Below, piece after piece: positions 34,463 to 42,005 of a DNA stretch of 64,000 nucleotides. The translations under genes and the position numbers were made by a program. The notes beneath the pieces were generated by a model. It searched no databases. It had not been told where the DNA came from and saw only the letters and a program-made list of their open reading frames with translations. Every line of letters begins with the position of its first letter. The stretch's first letter is position 1. The stretch lies in the NCBI GenBank assembly GCA_050260775.1, contig JBLNCP010000059.1, positions 19,368-83,367 on the forward strand. Reading direction: 5' to 3'. The DNA is from CALABS01 sp050260775. GTDB taxonomy: Bacteria > Pseudomonadota > Alphaproteobacteria > Rhodospirillales > Magnetospirillaceae.

Positions 34463-36079
34463 ATGGCCGGCCCCATCCTCCCGGCGCCGCCGCCGCTGCC
34501 GCAGGGAAGCGCGGCGCAAGGGGCGGCGGTCGCCGTGCAGGTGGTAGGCGAGGCGCTGGCCAATCTGGAGGCGATGCAGCCGGGCGACACCCTGACGGTG
34601 GTCACCCAGGCCCGAGCCCTCAAGGGCCTGGTCGAGGTCATGGCCGAGGGGTCCGACGGTACCGCCTTCACCCTCAAGCTGCCGCCCGATATGGCCACCC
34701 TGCCGGCCGGCGCCCGGCTGGTGCTGCAGATGGTGAGCCAGGGCCGCGACGCCGTGCTCCGCATGGTTGCGCTCAACAATCGGCCGTTGGCCCCGGGGCC
34801 CTTGCCGGCCGGGGCGCCCACCGCAGGCGCCGGCCCTCTCCAGGGCCAACCCGCAATCCCCACGGCCATGGCCGGTATGCCCGGGCTCCCCAGCGCCGGG
34901 GCCGCTCCGACCGGGATCCTGGCCACAATCCTCCGCCCGGCCCCGGCCGGGATCACCCCGCCGGGCATGGCCCTTCCCGCCGGATTGCCGCCCGGGACCC
35001 AGGTCACGGTGCGCATCGCCGGGATCGTGCTTCCCAGCCAAGAGCCGTCCAACCCAATCCAGTCTCCGGCGGTTCCGACCGGACAGCCGCCGGCGAGCGT
35101 GCCGCAGGGCGGGCAGGTCCCGGCGACGCCGGGTACGCCGCACCCGCCAGGGGCGCCGGCTGCCGGTCCGGTCCCTGTCCCCGTGTCGGTCCCCCAGGCG
35201 GCTTCCAGCCCGGTCCCGTCACTGCTCACCGGCAGGGTGACCGCCCATCCGCCCGGTGGCCAGGCGGTGGTGCAGACGCCGGCCGGCACCCTGCTGGTGC
35301 CGACGCCGATTCCCCTGCCGCCCGGCACCCGCGTCGACCTCGAGGTGGTCGGTCCGCCCCAGCCGCCGGCGATGGCGGCCGCGCCCGAGGCGCCATCCCA
35401 GGGCTTGGGGGGCGGGGAGGGCTGGCCGGCGATGACCGAGGCCGCCGACACGCTGGCCGGGTCCGATCAGCCCAAGCTGGCGGCCCAGTTGCTGCATACC
35501 TTGCCGCAGGCGAACACCCGCCTAGCCGCCGCTTTGTCGGTTTTTGCCGGCGCCATCCGCAATGGCGACACCCGTGCCGTTCTTGCCGAAGCCGTCGTCA
35601 AGGGACTGGAGAAGGCCGGACGGCGCGACCTGGCCGATCGCCTGAGGGGCGACGTCGAATCCCTGGCCGCCGACGCCCAGCGGCCGCTGGCCGGGGGCGA
35701 GTGGCGCGGCTTCACCTTGCCATTCCTCAACGGCGGCGCCATCGAGGCCATCCGCCTGTTCGTGCGCCAGGCCGGCGACGAGGGCGGCCGCCGCTCGCGT
35801 GGGGGCGGGGGCGATGACCAGCGCTTCATCCTGGAAGTGACGATGTCCCGCCTCGGACGGGTCCAACTGGACGGCCTGGTCCAGCGCGCCGACAAGCAGT
35901 TCGACCTCATCGTGCGCACCGAGGTGGCGCTGGAGGCGGACATGCGGCGCGACATCATCGCCATCTTCTCGGAGAACGGCGAGGTCTGCGGCATCAAGGG
36001 CAGCGTCACCTTCCAGGCCGGCGGGCGCTTCATCGACCTGCCGCCCGACCCGCCGGCGCCCACCGCCCTGATGGCGTGA
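34463..36079 (+). CDS. FliK-like flagellar operon protein (proline/glycine-rich)
   Basis: 538 aa, last gene of the flagellar unit. The N-terminal 100 residues (AVQVVGEALANLEAMQPGDTLTVVTQARALKG ... GARLVLQMVSQGRDAVLRMV) resemble the beta-rich N-terminal domain of FliK relatives. The central ~200 residues are low-complexity Pro/Ala/Gly. The C-terminal domain (about 420-525: GEWRGFTLPFLNGGAIEAIRLFV and VTMSRLGRVQLDGLVQRADKQFDLIVRTE) looks like the Flg_hook fold, in which LGxVxL is the key motif. I infer a secreted ruler or hook-related accessory. It is not the canonical FliK, which is at 20149. Start ATG 34463 has GGGGGCCC upstream. Confidence 0.7.
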   Translation: MAGPILPAPPPLPQGSAAQGAAVAVQVVGEALANLEAMQPGDTLTVVTQARALKGLVEVMAEGSDGTAFTLKLPPDMATLPAGARLVLQMVSQGRDAVLRMVALNNRPLAPGPLPAGAPTAGAGPLQGQPAIPTAMAGMPGLPSAGAAPTGILATILRPAPAGITPPGMALPAGLPPGTQVTVRIAGIVLPSQEPSNPIQSPAVPTGQPPASVPQGGQVPATPGTPHPPGAPAAGPVPVPVSVPQAASSPVPSLLTGRVTAHPPGGQAVVQTPAGTLLVPTPIPLPPGTRVDLEVVGPPQPPAMAAAPEAPSQGLGGGEGWPAMTEAADTLAGSDQPKLAAQLLHTLPQANTRLAAALSVFAGAIRNGDTRAVLAEAVVKGLEKAGRRDLADRLRGDVESLAADAQRPLAGGEWRGFTLPFLNGGAIEAIRLFVRQAGDEGGRRSRGGGGDDQRFILEVTMSRLGRVQLDGLVQRADKQFDLIVRTEVALEADMRRDIIAIFSENGEVCGIKGSVTFQAGGRFIDLPPDPPAPTALMA

Positions 36080-36147
36080 CTACCTCCTTCGTCGGCCCGG
36101 CATGGGGCTTGCTTGACGGTAGCGGCGATGTACCAAAATAGTTGGCC

Positions 36148-37641
36148 ATGACCACCACCGTTTCGCAGGACCCCAAGGGCTATTACGCGTTGCTCGGCCT
36201 GGCGCCCGGGGCGGATGTCGCCGCCGTCAAGGCGGCCTACCGCGCGCGGGTGAAGTCCGTCCATCCTGACCGGGCCGGGAACGCGGCAACCGAGGAATTC
36301 CAACGGCTTGTCGAGGCCTACAACACCCTGCGCGACGTGGTGCGGCGGGCGGAATACGATGCCGGCCGACCCCGGGGCATCGCCGAGGACGACCTCTCCC
36401 AGCCGGCCATTCCACTGGCCTGCAGTTGCTGCGGCAAGGTCACGGCCCAGCCCCGCTACATCGTCTTCCACCGGGTAAAAAGTTACCTGTTGTGGGCGCG
36501 CCGGCAACGCGACGAGGGCATTTTTTGCCGGGAATGCGCCGAGGTCGCGGCGGCCCGCGCCTCCAGCGCCACCTGGGCCTGGGGATGGTGGTCGCCGCCC
36601 GGCCTGCTGCTGACCCCCGTCGCCCTGGTGCGCAACCTGTTCGGGGGGACTTTCCCCAAGCGCGACAACGCCCGTCTGCTCCTGCGCCAAGCCCGGGCCT
36701 TCGTGGAACGCGGCGATGTCGACATCGCCCGCTCCCTGGCCAACCAGGCTTCACGCTTCGCCCGCGAGCCGGCCCATCGCCGCCGCATCGCCGAATTGCG
36801 CGATCTCACCCGTGACGCCGGGCGCAGCCTCAAGAACCGCTGGCGCCTGGGCGGCGGCAGCTTCTGGGCCCAGCTGGCGCCGCTGTTGGCCTTGCCGGCG
36901 GTGCTCGGGATGTTCGCCCTGATCTGGACCAAGCCGTGGAACCAGCCGGTGTCGGCCGGGGCCGCCGGGATCGTGGTGGCGCCGGCCGCGGTCGGCGAGA
37001 TCCGCCACGTGGCGGTGGGCGAGCTCAAGGTGCGCCAGGATCCGGCCGAGAACGCCCCCGTCATCAGCCTGCTCGACCGCTTCACCGCCGTCACCGTCAT
37101 GGAGGCGCCGGTCGACCGTCAGTGGACGCAGGTGCGCACGCCGTCGGGCCTGGTGGGCTGGGTGCCGTCGCGGGCGCTCTATGGCGGTGCCGGCGGGCGC
37201 ATGAAGACGGAGTGGTGCGCCGAGAACCGCGGCGCCGTGCCCGAGGCCGGCGATGCGCTGTCGCGCCGCGCCAACGGCGACAACCGCCTGTTCATCCACA
37301 ACGACGGCCGCTTTGACGCGGTGGTCAAGCTGAAGACCCCCAGCGGCGCCACCGTGGTGTCGTACTACGTTCCCGCCACCTACCATATCTCGGTCGGCGG
37401 CATTCCCGGCGGCACCTTCCTGATCGAATTCGCCACCGGGACCAACTGGTCGCGCGCCTGCGGCCTGTTCACCGAGGACATGAATGCGGCGCGCCTGCCG
37501 TTCTCGCTCACCTTCCACCACCTCTCGGCGGCGCGCGCCCGCACCGTCAACGGCCTGCCCGAAATCTCCCTGGTCGCCGCTCCCGGCGACGCCAAGCAGC
37601 CCCAGCCGATCGACGTGGACCGCTTCCTGGCCGACGAGTAG
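36148..37641 (+). CDS. J-domain, zinc-ribbon and SH3b membrane protein
   Basis: 497 aa, unusual architecture. N-terminal J domain (about 10-75: GYYALLGLAPGADVAAVKAAYRARVKSVHPDRAG) with intact HPD at 39-41 for stimulating DnaK; a CxxC...CxxC zinc-ribbon (C92/C95, C127/C130); a helical segment; one strong membrane helix (about 238-260, PLLALPAVLGMFALIW); an SH3b-like domain (about 288-345, ELKVRQDPAENAPVISLLDRF); and a C-terminal beta-rich region. A J protein recruiting DnaK to a membrane site, with SH3b on the other side, is inferred. The start at ATG 36148 lacks a good Shine-Dalgarno; TTG at 36142 is an alternative. It lies outside the flagellar unit. Confidence 0.75.
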   Translation: MTTTVSQDPKGYYALLGLAPGADVAAVKAAYRARVKSVHPDRAGNAATEEFQRLVEAYNTLRDVVRRAEYDAGRPRGIAEDDLSQPAIPLACSCCGKVTAQPRYIVFHRVKSYLLWARRQRDEGIFCRECAEVAAARASSATWAWGWWSPPGLLLTPVALVRNLFGGTFPKRDNARLLLRQARAFVERGDVDIARSLANQASRFAREPAHRRRIAELRDLTRDAGRSLKNRWRLGGGSFWAQLAPLLALPAVLGMFALIWTKPWNQPVSAGAAGIVVAPAAVGEIRHVAVGELKVRQDPAENAPVISLLDRFTAVTVMEAPVDRQWTQVRTPSGLVGWVPSRALYGGAGGRMKTEWCAENRGAVPEAGDALSRRANGDNRLFIHNDGRFDAVVKLKTPSGATVVSYYVPATYHISVGGIPGGTFLIEFATGTNWSRACGLFTEDMNAARLPFSLTFHHLSAARARTVNGLPEISLVAAPGDAKQPQPIDVDRFLADE

Positions 37642-37676
37642 CCCGCCCGGGGCCTTGCAGGCATCCGCCCACGGGT

Positions 37677-37706
37677 CTATCATTTCGACATCAGGCGAAA
37701 TGATAG
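37677..37706. promoter_or_regulatory. ArsR operator palindrome
   Basis: CTATCATTTCG (37677-37687), 8-bp centre, CGAAATGATAG (37696-37706): a perfect 11-bp inverted repeat, 9 bp before the arsR start. Long AT-containing dyads at this spot are typical ArsR/SmtB operators. It overlaps the expected promoter/ribosome-binding area, suiting direct repression. Confidence 0.88.
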
Positions 37707-37715
37707 ACGGGTTCC

Positions 37716-38105
37716 ATGATCGAGATCTTCGAGACCGTCGCCAAGGCGGCGGCCGACCCCAGCCGGATCCGCATCCTCAAGTTGCTGGAAGCGGGTGAGC
37801 TGTGCGTGTGCCAACTGACCGCCGCGCTGGACTTGGCGCCGGCGACGGTGTCCAAGCACCTGGCCGCCTTGAAGGCGGCCGGTCTGGTGCAGCAGCGCCG
37901 TGACGGCAAGTGGGTGTATTACCGGCTGGCCGAGCGCGCGTTCAACCCCTATGCCCTATCCTTCCTCGCGCTGGTGCGCTCGGCGCTGGCCGACGATCCG
38001 ACGGTGGCCGAGGACCGGCGTCTGCTCACCCAGGTCAGCGAGGTGCCGCTGCAGGTGGTCTGCGACCAGGGCCGCGCGGCGCTTGTTGCTGGTGCGCAGC
38101 CATGA
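37716..38105 (+). CDS. arsR: Arsenite-responsive repressor ArsR
   Basis: 129-aa winged-helix repressor of the ArsR/SmtB family. The As(III)/Sb(III)-binding motif is ELCVCQL with Cys30 and Cys32; Cys116 near the C-terminus could provide the third thiol. The DNA-recognition helices follow: LDLAPATVSKHLAALKAAGLVQQRRDGKWVYYRLA. On arsenite binding it should leave the operator at 37677-37706 and derepress the operon. Its last codons overlap arsC (ATGA at 38102-38105). The start is ATG 37716; the upstream context is weak, so leaderless or structured initiation is possible. Confidence 0.95.
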   Translation: MIEIFETVAKAAADPSRIRILKLLEAGELCVCQLTAALDLAPATVSKHLAALKAAGLVQQRRDGKWVYYRLAERAFNPYALSFLALVRSALADDPTVAEDRRLLTQVSEVPLQVVCDQGRAALVAGAQP

Positions 38106-38560
38106 CCGCCCGCCCCATCACCGTGCTGGTGCTGTGCACCGGCAATTCCGCCCGCAGCGTGCTGGCCGAATGCCTGATCAATGATTTGGGCGGCGGTCGG
38201 TGGCGGGCCTTCAGCGCCGGCAGCCATCCCACCGGCCGCGTCAATCCGCTGTCGCTCGAGGTGCTGGCCGAGAAAGGCCATCGGGTCGACGGGCTGCGCT
38301 CGAAGTCGTGGGACGAGTTCGCCCGCCCGGGGGCGCCCGAGATGGATCTGGTCGTCACCGTCTGCGACAACGCCGCCGGCGAGGTCTGTCCGGTGTGGCC
38401 CGGCCATCCGGCTCGGGCCCACATCGGCTTTCCCGACCCCGCCGCCGCCGAGGGCACCCACGAACAGCGCCTCGCCGTCTTCCGGGAGGTCTACGGCATG
38501 ATCGAGGCCAAGGTGCGCCGGCTGATCGAACTGGGCCCGGACCGGGCGAAGGAGGTCTGA
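38102..38560 (+). CDS. arsC: Arsenate reductase, low-molecular-weight phosphatase (thioredoxin-coupled) type
   Basis: Reduces arsenate to arsenite, which Acr3 then exports. 152 aa, LMW protein-tyrosine-phosphatase fold. The P-loop is VLCTGNSARS (nucleophile Cys12, CX5R to Arg18). Cys88 (VTVCDN) and Cys96 (EVCPVWPG) match the cysteine relay of the thioredoxin-coupled family (Cys10/82/89 in the S. aureus enzyme). The acid Asp is in GFPDPAAAEG. It is coupled to arsR upstream (4-bp overlap) and acr3 downstream (TGATG). Confidence 0.94.
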   Translation: MTARPITVLVLCTGNSARSVLAECLINDLGGGRWRAFSAGSHPTGRVNPLSLEVLAEKGHRVDGLRSKSWDEFARPGAPEMDLVVTVCDNAAGEVCPVWPGHPARAHIGFPDPAAAEGTHEQRLAVFREVYGMIEAKVRRLIELGPDRAKEV

Positions 38561-39651
38561 TGTCGGCGCAATGCCAGGTGGCCGCCAAGGCGGCGGTCAG
38601 GACCCCCATGGGCCTGTTCGAGCGCTACCTCACCCTGTGGGTCGGGCTGTGCATCGTCGCCGGTGTGGTGCTCGGCCATCTGTTGCCGGCGCCGTTCCAG
38701 GCGATCGGACGGTGGGAGGTCGCGCAGGTCAACCTGCCGGTGGCGGCGCTGGTCTGGCTGATGATCATTCCCATGCTGCTCAAGATCGATTTCGGCGCCC
38801 TGCATCAGGTCCGGCAGCACTGGAAGGGCATCGCCGTCACCCTGTTCATCAATTGGGCGGTCAAGCCGTTCTCGATGGCCCTGCTGGGGTGGGTGTTCGT
38901 CGCCACCCTGTTTCGCCCCTGGCTGCCGGCCGACCAGATCGACGGCTACATCGCCGGGCTGATCCTGCTGGCGGCGGCCCCCTGCACGGCCATGGTGTTC
39001 GTGTGGTCGAACCTTTCCGACGGCGAACCCCACTTCACCCTGTCGCAGGTGGCGCTCAACGACGTGATCATGGTGTTCGCCTTCGCCCCCATCGTCGGCC
39101 TGCTGCTGGGGCTCTCCTCCATCACGGTGCCATGGCAGACGCTGTTCTTGTCGGTGGTGCTCTACATCGTGGTGCCGGTGGTGGCGGCGCAGGCATGGCG
39201 CCGCGCCTTGCTGGCCCGGGGGGAGGCCGCCCTGGCGGCCACGCTCGCCAGGCTGGGGCCGCTGTCGCTGGCGGCGCTGCTCGCCACCCTGGTGCTGCTG
39301 TTCGGCTTCCAGGGCGAGCAGATCATCGCCCAGCCGCTGGTCATCCTGATGCTGGCGGTGCCGATCACCATCCAGGTGTACTTCAACAGCGGGCTCGCCT
39401 ACCTGCTCAATCGCCGCCTCGGCGTCGCCCATTGCGTCGCCGGTCCGTCGGCGCTGATCGGCGCCAGCAACTTCTTCGAGTTGGCCGTCGCCGCCGCCAT
39501 CAGCCTGTTCGGCTTCCGCTCCGGTGCCGCGCTTGCCACCGTGGTCGGCGTCCTCATCGAGGTTCCGGTCATGCTGTCGGTGGTGCGCATCGTCAACGCC
39601 TCGAAGGGCTGGTACGAGGGCGGGGCCGGGGTGCGGGAAGGGGGGCGATGA
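38560..39651 (+). CDS. acr3: Arsenite efflux permease Acr3 (ArsB)
   Basis: Inner-membrane arsenite exporter of the Acr3/BART superfamily. 363 aa with about 10 membrane helices. The conserved thiol is Cys in LILLAAAPCTAMVFVWSNLSDG (the essential Acr3 cysteine); LMIIPMLLKIDFGAL and ALNDVIMVFAFAPIVGLLLG are further signature segments. The N-terminus MSAQCQVAAKAAVRTPMGLFERYLTLWVG is typical. The ATG at 38560 shares a base with the arsC stop, and the gene end overlaps the next one (ATGA), so the four ars genes form one coupled unit. Confidence 0.95.
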   Translation: MSAQCQVAAKAAVRTPMGLFERYLTLWVGLCIVAGVVLGHLLPAPFQAIGRWEVAQVNLPVAALVWLMIIPMLLKIDFGALHQVRQHWKGIAVTLFINWAVKPFSMALLGWVFVATLFRPWLPADQIDGYIAGLILLAAAPCTAMVFVWSNLSDGEPHFTLSQVALNDVIMVFAFAPIVGLLLGLSSITVPWQTLFLSVVLYIVVPVVAAQAWRRALLARGEAALAATLARLGPLSLAALLATLVLLFGFQGEQIIAQPLVILMLAVPITIQVYFNSGLAYLLNRRLGVAHCVAGPSALIGASNFFELAVAAAISLFGFRSGAALATVVGVLIEVPVMLSVVRIVNASKGWYEGGAGVREGGR

Positions 39652-40175
39652 CCGGCTGCTGCCCGCCGCGCGCCGCGTATCAGGCTCCGGCCGGTACACG
39701 GCGCACCATGGTCGTCGAGGTGCTCGCCATCGACCGCACCACCTGCACCCGCTGCGTCGGCACCGACGAGGCGGTCGATCGCGCCATTGCCCAGGCCGCC
39801 CCGGCGCTCGCGGCCATGGGCATCGCGGTGGAGGTGCGGCACCTGCTGGTCGACAGCGAGGACATGGCGGCGCGCCTGCGCCTCGTCAGTTCGCCGACCA
39901 TCCGCATCGACGGGGCCGACATCCAGCCCCAGGTGAGCGAAAGCGTCTGTGCCCCCTGCAGCGACCTGACCACCGCCGGCCAGGTCGATTGCCGGGTATG
40001 GATCTGGCAGGGCGAGGAGTTCACCTCGCCTCCCGAGGGCCTGGTTGTCGAGGCGCTGATGCGGGCCGCCCTGTCTCCGGCGCCTGAGAAGGACGAGCGC
40101 CCCTTCACCCTGCCCGCGAACCTGCGCGCCTTTTTCAGCCAGAAAAAGCGGCCTGGCGCCGGCTGCTGCGGCTGA
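39648..40175 (+). CDS. Cys-rich protein of the ars operon (DUF2703-like)
   Basis: 175 aa, coupled to acr3 (ATGA 39648-39651). Core resembles DUF2703 (thioredoxin-like fold): VVEVLAIDRTTCTRCVGTDEAV, RLVSSPTIRIDGADIQ and SESVCAPCSDLTTAGQVDC. Ten cysteines occur in a striking arrangement: CC at 4-5, CxxC at 33-36 and 101-104, Cys115 and Cys-Cys at 173-174. Two CxxC motifs imply redox or metal binding, and terminal vicinal Cys pairs recall the arsenite-binding pairs of ArsD, although there is no ArsD homology. It is probably cytoplasmic, with no signal peptide or membrane helix. A thiol carrier handing arsenite to Acr3, or a reductant for ArsC, is inferred. Confidence 0.75.
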   Translation: MTGCCPPRAAYQAPAGTRRTMVVEVLAIDRTTCTRCVGTDEAVDRAIAQAAPALAAMGIAVEVRHLLVDSEDMAARLRLVSSPTIRIDGADIQPQVSESVCAPCSDLTTAGQVDCRVWIWQGEEFTSPPEGLVVEALMRAALSPAPEKDERPFTLPANLRAFFSQKKRPGAGCCG

Positions 40176-40194
40176 GTGGCGGAACTAAGGAGCG

Positions 40195-40962
40195 TCAGAT
40201 CAGCCGGCGGGCCACCAGCACCGCCGCAGTGACGATCAGCATCAGCGCGAAGGCCCGGCGCAGCGCCCGGTCCGACCAGGTGTGGGCCAGCGCGACCCCC
40301 GCCTCGACGGTGGCGATGCCCCCCAGGCCGAGGGCGGCGCCCACGTGCCAGTCGAGGCGTCCGTGACTGGCGTAGGTAGACAGCGCCATGGCCGAACTCG
40401 GGGTCACCAGGGCCAGCGCCAGGCTCTGAGCCACTTTTTGGCTCAGGCCGAAGAAGGCGGTGAGAAACGGGGTGGCCACTAGGCCGCCGCCCACCCCCAG
40501 CAGGCCCATGCTGCTGCCGCCGACGATGCCCACCAGCGGCAGCAGGCGGGCGGGCAGCCGGGGCGGTGCCGCCGCCGGGGCCTCCTCCGGCCGGGGACGC
40601 AGCTGGCCCAGCCCCAGGACCGCCAGGAACAGCGCGAACACCATCTGCAGGGCGCCTTGGTTGAGGCCTTGGGCGACGGAGGCCGCCGCCCAGGTGGTCA
40701 GCGTCGCTACCACCGCCACTCCGAAGGCGCCCTTCAGCCCGCCCGGGTTGCGGCGCACGTAGCGCCACCACGCGACCAGCAGGTTGGGCACCATCATCAC
40801 CAGGGCGGTGCCCTGGGCGGTGGCCTGGTCCATGCCGAAGCCCAGCACCAGCACCGGGATGGCGAAGATGCCGCCGCCGATGCCGAACAGGCCGCCGAAC
40901 AGGCCGAGCACCGCGCCCAGTCCCAGCGCGGGAAGCAGGCTGATGAGCAAGGGGAGGGTCAT
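40195..40962 (-). CDS. TauE/SafE-family sulfite/organic-anion exporter
   Basis: 255-aa membrane permease of the TauE/SafE/YfcA (TSUP) family with about 7-8 helices. The internal duplicate glycine motifs are present: LGLFGGLFGIGGGIFAIPVLV in the first half and GSSMGLLGVGGGLVATPFL in the second. Family members export sulfite, sulfoacetate or similar small anions; the substrate is not evident here. It converges on the ars operon with 19 bp between stops, and has a divergent exported hydrolase 206 bp upstream. The start ATG 40962 was chosen from the TMH pattern (MTLPLLISLLPAL). Confidence 0.9.
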   Translation of the reverse strand: MTLPLLISLLPALGLGAVLGLFGGLFGIGGGIFAIPVLVLGFGMDQATAQGTALVMMVPNLLVAWWRYVRRNPGGLKGAFGVAVVATLTTWAAASVAQGLNQGALQMVFALFLAVLGLGQLRPRPEEAPAAAPPRLPARLLPLVGIVGGSSMGLLGVGGGLVATPFLTAFFGLSQKVAQSLALALVTPSSAMALSTYASHGRLDWHVGAALGLGGIATVEAGVALAHTWSDRALRRAFALMLIVTAAVLVARRLI

Positions 40963-40999
40963 GAAAGGGTCCGCCGTTGGGTCGGCGCGGCGTGGATAC

Positions 41000-41015
41000 G
41001 TGATCGGACGATCAC
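41000..41015. promoter_or_regulatory. 16-bp palindrome between divergent genes
   Basis: GTGATCGGACGATCAC (41000-41015) is a perfect 7-bp-arm palindrome with 2-bp centre, 38 bp upstream of the TauE gene's start and 153 bp upstream of the hydrolase gene. It may be a binding site for a regulator encoded elsewhere. Confidence 0.4.
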
Positions 41016-41168
41016 CGCGCGGCGCTGCTATAGCACGTCGGCGGTGGCGTCACATGAAGCAAAAACCGATGGCCATCGGGCGACAATGGGAGTGCAGGAA
41101 TGCACAGCGCGTGGGCGGGCAATCTCAGGTAAGCCTGCGGGGAGTGCTTCTGCCCGATAGGTGATCCC

Positions 41169-41960
41169 ATGCTCCGCCGCCTGTTCGCTTCCGTCATCCT
41201 GCTCGCCGGATGCCTGCTGGCGTCGCTTTCGCAGGCGGCCGACAAGGTCGGCGTCGTGCTGATGCATGGCAAGGCGGGCGACCCCAGCCACCTGCGCTCG
41301 CTGGCCGACGACCTGACCGCCGCCGGCTATCTGGTGGCGACCCCGACCATGCCGTGGTCGGCGGCGCGGCGCTACGACGGCAGCCTGGACGAAGCCCATG
41401 CCGAAATCGACGCCACGGTGGCGGAGTTGAAGAGGCAAGGGGCGCGCAAGATCGTGGTCGCCGGGCACAGCATGGGCGCCAACACGGCGATCGGCTACGC
41501 GGCGACCCATCCCGGCCTGGTGGATGCGCTCATCGCTCTCGGCCCCGGGCAGACGGTGGAGGGCGCCGTCTTCCGCGATCGCCTGGGCGCCAGCGTCGCC
41601 CGCGCCCGCAACCTGATCGCCAAGGGCCGTGGCGACGAGCCGGCGGAGTTTGACGACCTCCACCTTGGCAAGGTCGGCACGGTGACCGCCACGGCGCGGG
41701 TCTATCTTAGCTATTTCAACCCCGACGGCCTCGCCAACATGCCGGCCACCGCGCCCCGCTTGGCGCTGCCCTTCCTGTGGACGGTGGGGAGGGCCGACCG
41801 CAACATGCTGGAGCGGGGCTCGGCCTACGCCTTCGACCGCGCCCAGCCCAACCCCTCCAGCCGCTACGTCGAGGTCGACGCCGACCACATGGGCACCCCG
41901 GATGCCTCACGGACCGTCGTCCTCGACTGGCTGGGAGCGGTGTTCGCGACGGGGAGGTAG
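41169..41960 (+). CDS. Exported alpha/beta hydrolase
   Basis: 263 aa. Signal peptide (LLRRLFASVILLAGCLLASLSQAAD, cut after SQA) with a Cys that could be a lipobox variant. The alpha/beta-hydrolase core has VVLMHGKAGDPSHL, the nucleophile elbow AGHSMGANTAIGYAATHPG (Ser in GHSMG), and a C-terminal VEVDADHMGTP giving the catalytic His. The acid is likely Asp in WTVGRADRNM. Esterase or dienelactone-hydrolase-like chemistry on an unidentified substrate. Start ATG 41169. The following MBL-fold protein is also exported, 45 bp downstream on the same strand, so the two may act together. Confidence 0.85.
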   Translation: MLRRLFASVILLAGCLLASLSQAADKVGVVLMHGKAGDPSHLRSLADDLTAAGYLVATPTMPWSAARRYDGSLDEAHAEIDATVAELKRQGARKIVVAGHSMGANTAIGYAATHPGLVDALIALGPGQTVEGAVFRDRLGASVARARNLIAKGRGDEPAEFDDLHLGKVGTVTATARVYLSYFNPDGLANMPATAPRLALPFLWTVGRADRNMLERGSAYAFDRAQPNPSSRYVEVDADHMGTPDASRTVVLDWLGAVFATGR

Positions 41961-42005
41961 TCGGGACGGAGTGCGCAAACCGTACCCTCATTTCAGGAGA
42001 CAGCG

